From Progne subis subis (Eukaryota; Chordata; Aves; Passeriformes; Hirundinidae), in assembly GCA_022316685.1 (NCBI GenBank), contig JAKJHU010000057.1:1178001-1242000 (forward strand): DNA of 64,000 nt, read 5' to 3'. A program made the translations under genes and the position numbers. Every line of letters begins with the position of its first letter. The stretch's first letter is position 1. The notes below the pieces were generated by a model. It worked only from the letters and a program-made list of their open reading frames with translations, ran no database searches and was not told the DNA's origin. Positions 24,701-38,200 of this stretch are shown here, piece by piece.

Positions 24701-27700
24701 TATCTTGAAGTACGCCTTGAATCCATAGCCTCGCAGAAAGCATGCAATTAGATTTTTAATAGAATTTTCAATTAAGATGCAGTCTTGACAGGCATCAGTA
24801 CTATAATGATTCCATCCACTATTTAACTGAAGGAAACAAAAGTGGGATTACTGTGGAAATTAATAATTTTTAAATTATATCCCACAACATTTCCCCAACA
24901 TCTGATTTTGATTCTGCAGAAGGAACTCTGCAATTGCCTGCACTGGTACACATCAGGAAATTGTGGAAATAGCACACTACAGAAGACTCAATCCACCGAG
25001 ACTCAATATGACTGTGCAAGGAATCACAAATAGTGTAACTGCTTGACTATTTGCCTTTTTATCTTGTTTCAGAATGTATCAGTTCTTCACAAACCTGGAA
25101 AAGACGATAACTCTCCAAAGAGATAATGAATTAATTACTTACTTGGAACAATGTTATGCAAATTCCAGATACTCAAACAGCTTTTGGCTCTGCAGCTCAC
25201 ATTCAGATACTTTTGCAGCTGTTACATATGTATGGATTGTTATTCTACACCTTTCAATAAATTATTTTTTGTAAACTTGATTATTTTTTTAAAACTAGAA
25301 CAGAAATTTAACAACCCAGCATTTTTACAGTCCTAACTCACTTTTTACCAGTACAACAATCTGTAGAGATACTAAGTCAACCCTTCAGAAGTTAGGAATC
25401 ACCAAATCTTTGCTTTCATCCATTTCTCAGGATTTTAGCTTCAAAGCTACTTGAGAATTTCCTCTGTAGCTCCACAAGCTTTTCTTCTTCCTCCTTCTTA
25501 ATAATCTTCTTAAACAGGTTAAAATTATCCTGTAGAAAGAATTCAGGAAACTACAGGCTATTATAACACCATTACATGTCATTACTGTTGCAGAAAGCCC
25601 ATGACAACCTCACTTTGTTATCATGACCTACTGACACTTTTATTTTTTTACTGTTATGGGAAAAAAAATCTTCCCATCTTTTTGTCAGCTGGCACTGATA
25701 GCCTTTGGAATAAGAAGTGCTATACGATCCTGCTCTGCACACAGCCCTCCTCCACCCACTGCTGCACCTCCAGAGTGGCTTTATTTGAATACTAAATCAG
25801 TCACTCATATAGAAGTCCATGGGCCAAATCTGGGGTTTTTTCCCAAGAAAAATGTAACCTCATTAATCCTACCAAACACAATACAAAGTTAAGCGATGAA
25901 CAGCACCAAACACTTTTATGGATACTAATACAACAGTCCACACACCTCTTGCAATAAAAGAGCTTGAAGGTAGAAGCATTTTTCATGGTTGTCAGTCTGT
26001 GCAAGTGATGCCCCAGGAAAAAGGGATGGCATTTACCAAGTCCATCACCTTTCCGTTCACTGTCACAAAAAGCACACTCAGGATTACATCACCAGCAAGA
26101 GGAACAAAATAGTTATCATATTTTGAAACATTTCAAATTCATCCAAATTTGGGTAACAGGAACACAGAAAATCTTGGTGCTCATTTCCTTACCATGAACA
26201 GAACTGACTCCATCACTTCCAAGTCATTAGTTGTAATATACCAAGGGGCATAACAATTACAGTCCTTACAAACAGTTCTTCCCTTTCTGTGCATATCTCC
26301 CCATCTCACACCTAGCAGCATTGTATCCTCCACTGAAGGTGATCTCTGTTTAAAAAATCCAGAACACATTTGCATCTTTTGGAACTCCATTGTTTGAATT
26401 ATTTTTGCAACCAAAAAAATGCAGAGCGAGAGCTACAAGTAGAGCCACCACTTCTGTTCACAATAGTAAACGCACAGACAAGTAACAATGGATTACTTGA
26501 GCACAGGGTTTTTTGCTTTTTAGCAAGTCTGTATCTCATTGACTTTGTATGCTATTAAAGGTTGTTTATTTCTAAAGGTTCAGGAGCAAGTACAACTAGA
26601 GGATGGAGTAAGGGTGAAGACCAGCACAAAAATCCCTCCCTCAATCAGTTACATTCAATACCAGTATTAACAGAAAACGTTTATTCAATTGTTTCAGTAA
26701 GCTAGGAAGTCTCCGAGTTCATGGGATTTGAAACATCTGGCAGACTCACAAGCAACACGAGTTAGAAAACTACTTGCCCTCATTCCTGATACATAGAAAA
26801 TGGGCAAATGGCAAAGCAATGGTAAACAGCCCTTTGCCAGACACTTGATTTGCCTAAAGGGAAGGAATTTCAGAGGAAGCAAGCAAAAAGGCAGAACAAA
26901 AGCTGGCACAGCCCAAGATGCTGTATAGGAGACTCAATTAGAGTCAACAGGGTGAAAGTCAGGATCCATTGGCCCTTTGGAATGTCAAATAACAGATAAG
27001 AGCAGTGTCAATATTGGACTCCACACACTGAGCCAAAATTAACATCAGGGTCACTGGGGTGAGCAGTCATCAGTTCCAAGTTGTGCATGCAGCTGTCACA
27101 GGAATGAGTGAAGAGCTTCTGATACTGCCCTGGGTTTGCTTACAGTATTGAGTCCCTAAACAAAGTAAAAAAAAAAACAAATTTAAAATCCCCCAAATAA
27201 AATAAAACCTGAAAATAATTTAAAATGTTTGTAACACTTGCTTACTCTAATATTTTAATGAGATTTTATACTCATTATGCAAACCATAATTTACCATAAG
27301 CAGATTCAATTTACAAATGCTGCACAACTGGAGACACGGGGCTTATTAAGGACTATATTAATTTACTTTTGTGATTGCACTTTGTATTAAATATATGCAT
27401 ACTTTTCATGTTTGGGTTTTTTCTAAATGAATTTATATCCTCCAAATATTAGCTGTAATAACATCAGCTTTCTGAAATGCAATTAAACAACTAAATTAAA
27501 TTTGAAAGGATTATATCAAAAAAGTCTCTTCATAAATAAGGTCTGTAAAACTTCAGTTATTTTTAAATTAATATTAATGTAATATCATACCATTGCATTA
27601 AGTGCATTAAAAAAAATCGTATTTCCTCTGCCAAAATATCCAAAGAGGAAAAATACCTTCATCACTGAATTTACAGGTAAGCCATTCATTTGGAAGTACT

Positions 27701-28352
27701 ACTTTTTAAATAAATGGCTTGATTTGAATCATCGCCTTCCTCTTGAGAAAATCCATGAAACTAAGAAAAATAAGTAAATATAATATTTGAATGACAGATC
27801 CAGCAGGAAAATCTGCAGAGCAATAGCAATGCCTGTAGGAAGAGAGCATTATCTTCACAGTGAGCAAAGTATAATGTGATAATGGAGTTCTCAGACCTAC
27901 AGTTGTTTGCTCCACACAGTACTCTAAAATGGCCAGATCCCACACCATCTTCCAAAAATATAACTGATGTATCCAGACTGCATCCTGAAGATTAAGAAGT
28001 TAACCAAGCCATGCACACAGCTGATTTAGTTTCAATCCAATTCCCTTCTCTGAATAAATTTAATTTTATTACTAATCTCACGGTTTTAAGTTATGAACCT
28101 CATGTTAATTCCTCTTTCATTACATGAAAACCTTTAACCGCAAAGGTACCAACAGGGATATTCACATTATTGAGGATTTTTTGTTCAAAGGGAAACAAAG
28201 GACTTAGAAATCAAGCACAGGAGATGTGCCAATCTTAAAAGGGAACAAAAATATGATTAATATAACACCGATTTATGCAAATACTATCTTACTTTTGTGC
28301 AAGCATTGCTATCAGAAAGAAAGAAAAAAATAGCCTGGACTTTCACACCCAT

Positions 28353-28378
28353 CAATAAAGTTCAACAATAAAGTTCAA
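28353..28378. repeat. Tandem duplication of a 13-nt unit
   Basis: CAATAAAGTTCAA occurs twice back to back (28353-28365 and 28366-28378) without mismatch. Confidence 0.9.
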
Positions 28379-28544
28379 CAGCAGTTTCCCTTCTATTCCA
28401 TATAATACATTACAGCTACAATGTATTTCATAAGAAAAATTATACAGACCTTATAAATATATTGGGGGAGTAATTATTTTTACTACCATTTATCATAAAA
28501 ATCTAACATAAACAGTATTTGGAAATAGAGACGAGAACAAATTT

Positions 28545-29161
28545 ATCTTAGATTTTAAAAAGATGGTTTTTATTAAGCACAAACAGCTTTTAATACATTA
28601 TCAATACAAATAAGAAAACATCTGTTTAATGAATTTGATATCTCAAAGATCTGATGGGCAGGTTGCATACTGGCACAATAAAAATGATTTTTTTTTTAAG
28701 TATTTCAAATTAAAATTACAGGGTTACCACAGTCTACACTGCAGGTACTTTCCTTACAGTCTAAAATTACTACATCACCTGGGCATGGGGGAAGCAATGA
28801 ACTAGAGTTTCATAATACAGAACTTCTAACACTTTAATTAGCACCACTCAAAGCTTGCATCAGCTGTCTAACTAAGAAGCAGCTGACAGGTCAGGTAAAG
28901 CTTTACAGCAAATTTCAGTGCAAAGTTTACAGTTCCTTTTCATAAGATACTTGGAGTCTATGGTTTCATAGCATGTTAAATAATTATGGCTTGATAGATG
29001 TACAGTATTAAGATGCTGAGAACATTTACTCTGAAAAAAAGATGAGACTTGTAACAGCTGTGAAATGCATTTTAATATATTATATCAAATTCTGTAATAT
29101 GCAAACAACATGCTGGATTACAAACTGAAGTCCTGTTATGAATTCATAGACAAGGTCAGTA
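28545..29161 (-). other. SESTD1: Probable SESTD1 3' UTR
   Basis: AU-rich sequence following the stop codon, with no splice sites or open frames of note. The distal limit is set by the candidate poly(A) signal and is inference. Confidence 0.5.
28569..28574 (-). terminator. SESTD1: Candidate SESTD1 poly(A) signal (AATAAA on minus strand)
   Basis: The hexamer AATAAA lies about 590 bases past the stop codon. On the minus strand it is followed by a U-rich stretch (about 28560-28530) that could serve as the downstream element. A second AATAAA at 28070-28065 is a possible distal site. Mammalian SESTD1 may use longer 3' UTRs, so the true end may lie further left. Confidence 0.4.
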
Positions 29162-29291
29162 TTAGCTCTCTGGAGTAGTGGCTTCTGGTTGTCTCAGCTG
29201 CTGCTTTTTCAGGCTAACTAACTTCATCTTCTCTCTAATGTGTTCTGCTGCAGAAGCCATATCACTTGGGCTCCCAAAGTACTGCTCAGAC
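29162..29291 (-). CDS. SESTD1: SESTD1 last coding exon, residues 654-696 and stop
   Basis: One base completes Gly, then 42 codons [20 protein letters not shown] to QPEATTPES and TAA at 29164-29162. The acceptor is TTCCTAG. The basic tail segment ([15 protein letters not shown]) is conserved with mammals. The 3' UTR follows in the same exon. Confidence 0.97.
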
Positions 29292-32200
29292 CTAGGAAAA
29301 AACCAAACCACAACAAATTATCAGTAATAAATAAGTCAATACATGAATACACCTGTTAACTGCAGTAGAAAACACAAAGCAGATAAGAAAAATAGCCATT
29401 TTTTCCTCTTGTCATTTAAAAGCCACCTTTAAAAGGCTTTGGAGAATTAGGAGACTCAACAGCAAATTTTTATGAAATTGTTACAAATACTTGGTGAGCC
29501 TTTCATATCCAGAAGACACTCTCAACAGAAGTTTGAAGGTGGTGAGACACTGGCACAGGCTGCCCAGAGAAGCTGTCCCTGGAGGTATTCGAGGCCAGGT
29601 TGGATGGTGCTTTGAGCAACCTGCTCTAGTGGAAGGTGCCCCTGCCCATGGCAGGGGGATTGGAACTGGATGATTTTTAATGTCCTTTCCAACCCAAACC
29701 ATTCTGTGATTTGAACAGCAAGGCACTATTCTATAACCACAACTGGATGCTTCCCAACACTCTTTCTTACCTTCCTTCTCTGGCTCTCCCCAAGTCAGTC
29801 TGACAATTCTGCAAACTGCGACAACCTGTGATACCTGTCTGTACATGAATTCTGAGTCTATAAAGCTGACGCATTATTAGAAGACTCTTTACATGTTAAG
29901 TCAACCACATGCTGTCAAATTATGCCATCTACCTCTCAAACTGAAAGGAGCACTGTGTAATGGCTGTGTAATTCAAATGCAAGAAAGAACAGCTGAAATG
30001 TTAGAGAAACCACTAACCAAGCTGTCAGTAGAGGGAGGGTTCAAACAGAAAATGCATTTCAGAAGAACAGGTATTAAACTGAGTTACAAAGCAGAGAAGC
30101 TGTACACTTTGGGAATGGCAGTCAGACAAAGGACTTTCAGACAGGTAGAAGTGGACAGAAAAGTTATTCACTGCATTTCCTCATACAGAGCAGAAGCCAT
30201 GAGCAGGACAGAGACCTGCACCTCCAAAAAGATACTGGCAAAAGTCTGAAAAGGTGAACAGGCTGATGAAAATGCTCCTAAGCATTTATGATATTTTGCA
30301 TGTTCTTAAATCTCAAGCTGTTTCTAATAATAAACAATTCCTTTGCAAACCGTTTGTTAAGCACTCCAAAATCAGAATGCCAGGATGAGCAGGGGGTCCT
30401 GAGATACAGGACAATTACAATACCATTTTTGTGAAGGGGGATAAGCAAAACTCTAGTGGAATGCTAGAGGGGTCAGAAATAATGCTCAGGACTGAACAAC
30501 TGCTACTTTTACCAGGTCACTAGAATCTGCTGTACAGAAGTCATATAAAAATACTTCAACAAACACTTCTTAATCTGGTTTTGGGTCAGTTTTTTGTCTT
30601 GTTTTTTTTTTTGTTTTGGTTTGTTTGTTTTCCCCACAGCTATAAAATCCTCCACTATTTTCAGACTATTGAATGAACAGTAAAATTCACTACTAATTCA
30701 GGCCTGCGACCATCTTCACGATTAGCACTCTGTATTGAAGGATCTAGACTGCAGAAGGCATATGGCATTTTGGAAATAAGATGACAATAAATTTTCATGA
30801 CCAGCTTCCTGCAACTGTATTTTTTCAGATAGATTTCATATAACCCTTAATGCAGTTGCCTGATGCTATCTCATAAGGTTTCAGCCTCCAATTCAATATA
30901 CTTATTTCAGACATTCTTCATTATGGTGTGGCATCCTACACACCAGAGACTTGTTTCAGAGCTTGGCTCTAACTCACATAGAAATTAACTACAAGCTCAG
31001 CATAACAATAGACATCATTAAACACAGTTTTATTATGGCTGAGATTCCAAATTCAATTTGCTATTGTAGCTCAAAAGAACTACCAATTTAAAGTTAGTAT
31101 GAATACTTCTCGAGGGAAGTACTGTTTTGTTTACTGAATAAATCAAATACAAATTTATCTTCAATATACTGGCTTAGAGAGATAGAATTGCAAATAAATA
31201 AATAGAACTCTCATCTGGTATCTTTTTTTCAGGGAGAAGAGATGGCCATTCTTCTGCTACTTCTGCATACTGAGCTGATGCAAAGACTGCATAAATCTAA
31301 TAATCATTCAGTGTGAAAAAGTCACTAATTTAAAAAGGCAGTTCATCAGTACTCATTAAAAATTCTTTCCCATCTTTTTCACAGAAAGCAGGCAGGTCCT
31401 ATTTCAATGTACTATAAAAACAATGTACTCACTTTTCTATTTCAGCAATAACCCTTCAGGATTCTTCTGCATATGAGACTGTTATAAAACTTTACCAAAA
31501 GCATTATTCCAAAGGTGTTAGAAAAAACCATTCTACATACCCATCAGGATAAACTACAGGCACTGTTAGTCTGTCCAACAGTGATTTCCCAACTGCTTCA
31601 ATTTCATCAAATTGATCCACGTCATTAAAAGCTTCAGGCTGCTCTGGACATTCCTGCAAAATCTGTTTAATAAAAGTAAGGAAATACAGAATAAAGTACA
31701 CAAGGGATAGCATGTGGTTTTTAAAGTGCCATTAACTGGCAGAGTGAAAGTTCTGGCATTTTTGCTGCCACATTTACATGAGATCAACTAACATGTAAGT
31801 CAAGAAAAGAAAATATTGATTAAGGTCCATTAAGGAGACAGTCCAGGGCTACCACTATTTTGTATGAGAATGTTTTATGTTACTTCTGAGAGGGAATAAA
31901 AAGTAGTCTTCCTAGACAATATTCCTGCAACAAATACGAAATGCATAAAAATAGTGACCAACCTCATTAAACATACAAGACAGTAATGTAAAGTGGAAAC
32001 CCATAGTTAATGAAGAGTCCCTCACAACAGGCTTCAAAACTAAAAGCCATATCTGGCACAGAACAGGTAGGACTAAAAAAATCTGAACACAAGTCTTTCC
32101 AGATGGGATTGTGACTCTGTTTTCTTCCACTTCTCACTTTTTCCCAAAGCAGTGTGGATATTAACAGTCTATTTTCCACACAGACTCATCAATATATGTC

Positions 32201-35200
32201 ATTAATATACTCATTAATATAGTGAAAGGAGAATTATGTTTTTGAACAAGAGCTTTGTTTTGTCAGCCATTAATTTACTTTTCTTTAAACTTAAGACTGC
32301 CTAAACCCAGCAATTAACTACTGCAATAATGAAAGAATGCTCATAATATGGATTGAGAGATTCCACTCTTTTAGGAGTTTATGAACCACTGAAATCTAAT
32401 TTGATATCAGATAAATATCTGGAAGCATAGATGATATATTTCTGCTTTTATGAACCTCCATCAACTCCCATTGCCTACAAATTCAAAATATCTTCCACTA
32501 ATACAAATAAGAAATGAATAAAACTAAGGAGCATATAAATTAAACTTTGAATCCATTCTCTCTTTCAATGACAGAATGGATTTATTTTGCCATGTGCAAG
32601 ATTTGGGGTTTTTTGCAGTTACATGCAATTTTATTGTCAATATTTGAGATACATACTCTAAACTGATTTTTTAAAACATACTGCTTCACAAAAAAAAGCA
32701 GTTGTGGACAAAAAGGTCCTACCCCTCATGACCTACACTAAAGGACACTGTCTCAAATTCAAGCATTTGAAAGATCTCAACATTTTCCCCCTTCAGCAAG
32801 CAGATTCTGAATAGCAACTTCCTCATCACATTGCTGTTGACTGCTCATCCTCCACTGTGCTTCTTGCATCACCTGACTGGGTGCAGCAGTGGGACATTTG
32901 GTCACAGGAGTCTGAAAACCATGCCAAGGCAGAGGTGTGTTCAAGGAGAAAGCACATTCAAAATACAAAATGGAACAAGACAGCATGTGTGGAAACTAAA
33001 GTGGCAAGAGCTGCCTTCATTTACAGCTTGTGAGAAGGTTATCCCATCCAAAATCCATACAGCTTAAAGGGCAATACACCTTTAACTCTCCAAAGGACTT
33101 AAATGACCTGATAGCTTTGTATCACACCTTGCACAAAGAAGTGTTCCTGGCTTTTAACAGTTACAGTCTTTTAGACACCAAGAAATACTTTACCATCAAT
33201 AATAGAGTTCCCATTTGAAAAGTGCTGTTCTCCTTTTTGTGAAGCAGGCCTTATACCAATAGAGGTATATGAAAAATTATGACATTAAGTACTGAAGTTA
33301 ATGATTGGGAAAATATACTTAAATTCTTCTTTCTACCCTTTCTTTTTTTTTTTAATATTTAGAAAGGGTAAATGTACACACTGGCAACGTCATTATTTCT
33401 TACAGTTTGTTTGCCTGAACTCAGGTAAGAAATTTTTCTTCTTAATAAAACACAGTGCTCACCTTTTCAGCAGTTGAATGAAATGCAACAGCTGTTTCCA
33501 AGCGGTGTACTCTTTCTTCAGAAGTCACTGTAAACTGTTTCCACACTCTGTTCAGCCTGGGAAGTGTGTCCCCGGAGGACCTTGAAGTGCATCGCAAGGA
33601 CTGGCACAGGACCACTGTTGCCTGCAGTAACTGCCTCCCATAATCGTAAGTACTCTAAAAATTGGAGGAGATGGAAGAGTAAGTGCATGTAAAAACTCTG
33701 CACTTTACCTGGGAGTGAAATAGCATCTTAAAGCAACAGCAGGCAAGTTTATGGAAGCTCAACAATTTAGGTTCACAAAGTACACTGAACTAATTTGGTC
33801 TACTAGGAAATGCTGATGAAGTAAGAATAAAATTGGAATGACCAAACAGTGCTTTCACTCTTAAAAAAAAAAGTCCAATATCTGCTGCTGCCTAGCATTC
33901 ACACTGGCTAAAGAAGAGTCCTTCCCAAAAATTCCGAATAGCTGTTCGGATCTTTCAAGGGATATTTGATATCCACTGCTGAGAGGATCGTCTCCCTGAC
34001 TTCACTGGCACCATGTCTATGGTCAGCCAGCATCCAGGTGCCCTAAGGCACATCACTGTAACAGCAAATGACCCTTCTGTCATCATCAGCTCTTATTCAT
34101 CAAAAGAGAAAATCAGTTCCAGTGCTACAGGTGGAATTAGAAAACATCACATCTCTTAATTAACAAGTCCAAATTAGACACTCCTAAAAGCAGTAAACAA
34201 CTGACAAAGCACCTGACCCGGTGTTTGGGTCCAGCTTGTCAAAAGTAATTTTAAAGACTGTTTGAGATATGTCTTTCACAAAAGCCAATGAACTTTGGTT
34301 GTTTGCATTGCCGATGTGAAGGTTAACTAAGGCAGTGACCTGCAGCATTGCTGCTCTTGATAGAACTGCAACATCTCTTTAGGCCAATCACAACTGCAGC
34401 AATCAATTTCTTCACTCAGGCATTGACGCAAACGAGTGAGACCAGTGACAGCTGTTCAATGACTGTCCATACAGATACTGATTCTGTTTAGGAGAGGATG
34501 TGAAAATGCACAAACCCCATACTGCTAAAGAAAGTAACACATTTCACCTGTGCAACATCAACAAATTTTCGATGTTTCTCCAGTAAAACTTTTGTTTCTT
34601 GAGCATCATCTCCCAGTCGAATGTGTGTCTTCAGCAGAGCATCCAACAGTTCACTTAACCATTCTACTGCCTTAAAAACAAGCCAAAAGACAAGCCAAAA
34701 GAATAAAAAAATAAAGTTAAAAAGAAATTAAACCAGAAGGGTGATGTTACTTCATTACTAGCATATACTTTTGATACAGAAAATAAGTTGAATGAGCTGT
34801 CACAAGCTGGTAGATCATACATGCAATCCCCTAATATACTATTTTCAGACATTGTTATATCCCTTATTTTCACTGTACATATTCCCTAAATATAACTACA
34901 TTTGAAAGTTACAAAAAAAGTACTGTAAAACTACCAGCCCCCAGAAATCAACCCAGTGGACTACAAAGACTGGAATAATGAAAATTTGAGAGGTATTTCC
35001 ATACCTGAGCAGCATCCTCTTCACATTTAAATAACTGCACCATCTGAAGCATCTTCAGTCGCCGTACATCCACCATATCCTCACACCTGAAAGAGCAGCA
35101 CAGGAAGACTCATCAACACGTACACAGCAGAAACAAAACACTTTGACATTGACAAGAATGTTTTCAGGTGAGAAACATTAGGATAGAAGTGTTCAGGGAA

Positions 35201-38200
35201 AGGTGATCAAAGCTGCTTAGCTTGGCCAAAATATCTAATACTGCAGAGAACAATAAGAAACTTGTAATAAATAGAATTGAGCACTCCAAGTCATCAAAAC
35301 CATGATCCTCAAGATTCCTGATAGGGCTAAGCTGGAGGCAGCAACACCAGAGACAGCTACAAGGTCTTGCAGCAGCATCCAAGTTCCTTACCTTGCTGCA
35401 CTGGTAAGTTTGGCAACACAAAGGCTTAAGTGGCTAAGACAGACTTTATCCTACTAACATTCAGATGCAAGTTGGCTTCAACCTGGCATAATTCTGAATA
35501 GAAATGTTTGTTAGGGGCAATGCTTTCGTATGAATATGATGAGGATGTTTAAAAGATAATATGTTTTTACATTTTTCTTCTTAGCTGATTAAAGATGGTA
35601 ATATTGGAACCCTTAGGTGATGATGTCCTCCACTTTACTTGTCAGGAAGCATTTCAAAATCTAATTGATATAAAAACTGACCCTAATTATCTTGTTCTGA
35701 GTTGAGCACAGTTCGCAGTTCTTTCTCCAGAATTCCAACAGGTGTTGAAAATTGCTCCCTTTCCACAACGAGATCTAAGCTAATACATCTAGCAGAATGC
35801 TTTCCACTTCAATTTCAGAGCCTACTAAGTAGACAGCAAGACTCCTGCTCCTGTTCAGCACAAATGGAATTACTAATGTCAACAACAGTTGGCTTTATAA
35901 GCAAATATAGAAGACTGTGTACACAATCTTTTTCAAACTGGTTACAAACATAAGCTCTTCCAAAGAACAGTTTGTTAGCATGCTGTGTTTTATTACATGT
36001 CCTGCAATGTTTACAGAAAGGACATTGACTGCTCCAACAATTCAGGAAAACACTTTATAGGTTCCAAAATCATAAATAAAAATAAACCTTACAACACATA
36101 TGTATGCAACTAACAAGAAATATTCAAAGAACTTGGAAAAAAAATTAAATGTTGCAAAAAATACTATTACATGCTACTGAGAGATACTTAGTCTTCTTAC
36201 TTTTTTGTCTCTCATCCAGGCTAAAAAACTTTGTTTAATCATTCACCATCTGAAAGCTGCTTCATACCTTTGTCTGGAAATATTATTCATGTTTTAGTCC
36301 TCTAACTGACTTCCCACAATTCTATAACTCTTCTGAGAATAGGGATCAGAATTGTGTAACACAAACAGAAATGGACTACCAATCCATACAGTGACACAAT
36401 GACATTCTTCTTTCAGTTTTTTATTCCTTTCCTAATAATTCTCAGCATTCTACTTGCTTTTCCCTGTGTGTTTCAACACTGAAGCAATTTCTGCAAGTTT
36501 TCCAATGTTTATCTTGGAGCTCACAGCTGATCCAGAGTCCATTACTGGGTATTTAAAGTCTCTCCTTCTCCCATGTACATTTCTTTTCTCAGTGCAGAAT
36601 TCCAATTGTCATTTTATTGCCCAGTGACACATGCTCTGTAGTTTTTTGCAGCTACTAAACACAAGTAGTGCTTGAATTAATAGGATTCAAAGGGCACACT
36701 TAAAACAGTATTTTCTCTTAGCACTACCAAACACACGGTTTCTTACACTAAGCTCCCTAAGAAAACAGTTTATGAATAGTAGAATTAATTTGTAAAATGG
36801 GCAATTTGATGCTCGCTAGACCTTGTTGGTGCCTAAAGGCACTTTTTTGCCCAGCCAATGCCCTCAAACTTCAGGCCCTTTCTATGCACAGTATTGCATG
36901 GTCTCAGGACAATATTCCAGCAGTAATACTGGCAACAGCATCTAAGTCTTTCATACTGTTGAGTAGAAAAACAAAGGCAGTACTACAGAAAATCCAGTAC
37001 TGCTACATCTTTAATTACAAATAATCAAATTTTGGAGGAAGAGGATGATGGCAAAATCCATCCTTCTTATAAATGCAACTCTATTCAACATTTTTCCCAA
37101 CTGCAATTTCATCCCCCACTCTATATAATTTTCCAAAACTCATAAACCCCATGTCCTGGGGTGACTGCCTGGTCCAGTACCCCATCATCTGTTCTTCTGA
37201 AAACCGAAAATCTGTGCCTCCATTTTGTACCCTGTCCCCTCCAATACCATCGCATTTGTCTTCCTATCTTCAGGAATGAAAACACTATACTCAAAGGATA
37301 GAGCTTGTGATAAAGAGAATAAAAGTGGCTGTTTAATATGTAATTTTATATCCATCACCACGTCTGTAGTCATATTACACTTCCATCTCAAACTGCTAAC
37401 ATATAAAAGATGCCTCTTGTGTATTTTCATACTCCATATAAAAGGAATGTATAATTTTTGAGCATTTACAAGCACAGGAAAGCATTCAAGTACTCCATCC
37501 AGTACCAAAATATAAAAAGTGCTTGTTTTTAGGAATATGCTACAACAGGTTAGTCAGGGAAGTTTCTGTCCCATTCAAAGATACTACAAATATAAATTAC
37601 AGTTGTAATACATCCCTTAACTGAACATAAAGCAAAATGGGCTCTTTAAAAGAAACTAAATTGTATAAAAAGTGACTTGTTAACACACAAAAATCTTTAT
37701 GATCGGAATTGTTGCTCTCACCTTTGTTTTCTTAGCTGCATATCTTCCATCACTCCTTGTATATGGTCCACATTTTCTTTGTTTTCAATGGTCACATCTT
37801 TCCCATAGGCCCATGATGCCTGGTTAGATATCTGATCCAGAAGACTTTGCCCTTTCTCACGCAAGCCTTGCAAGCCTAAGTCTAATAAGAGAAGGGGGAA
37901 AAAAAAGGTCAGTAATCACTCAGAATTTTCGTGGGTTTTTTCCTCAATGGAGAGAGAAAAAATGCAACAGAATCACACATGGATGAAGACTGGAAGCTGG
38001 AAAATGAAAATGACATTACTATTTCCTTCACTGGCCTTTCCAACTCAAGTTGGAGTGAGCATTTGTCTATATTAACAAAGAACTAAGGCTTTGCTATTTT
38101 ATGACCCAGCAGATAACAAGAAAAGGAATAGAAGTTGACAGCGTGTTAGCTTTTCAGCATATACATAGCCAATTAATGTCTTTCATCCACACAGTTACAT

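Larger units (their letters stand above)
11212..28544. other. Intergenic region between SESTD1 3' end and CCDC141 5' end
   Basis: About 17.3 kb with no gene I can support. It holds poly-A at 11422-11445 and 13317-13334, AT-type simple repeats at 16341-16393 and 21716-21757, and a short CAG run near 17222-17236. It also holds a T/GT-rich tract with adjoining hairpin at 18932-19029, a GC-richer block at 13.88-15.2 kb, and a second GC-richer patch at 19.3-20.1 kb. The CCDC141 promoter and any non-coding first exon should lie here, but I cannot place them. Confidence 0.7.

Noticed and set aside
29491..29673. 60-codon frame on plus
   Set aside because: It lies almost wholly inside the CR1 3' end, which is the untranslated tail region of that element.
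32777..32986. 69-codon minus-strand frame resembling a coding exon
   Set aside because: It lies in the intron between two SESTD1 exons whose phases already join correctly; no fitting splice pair or family match.
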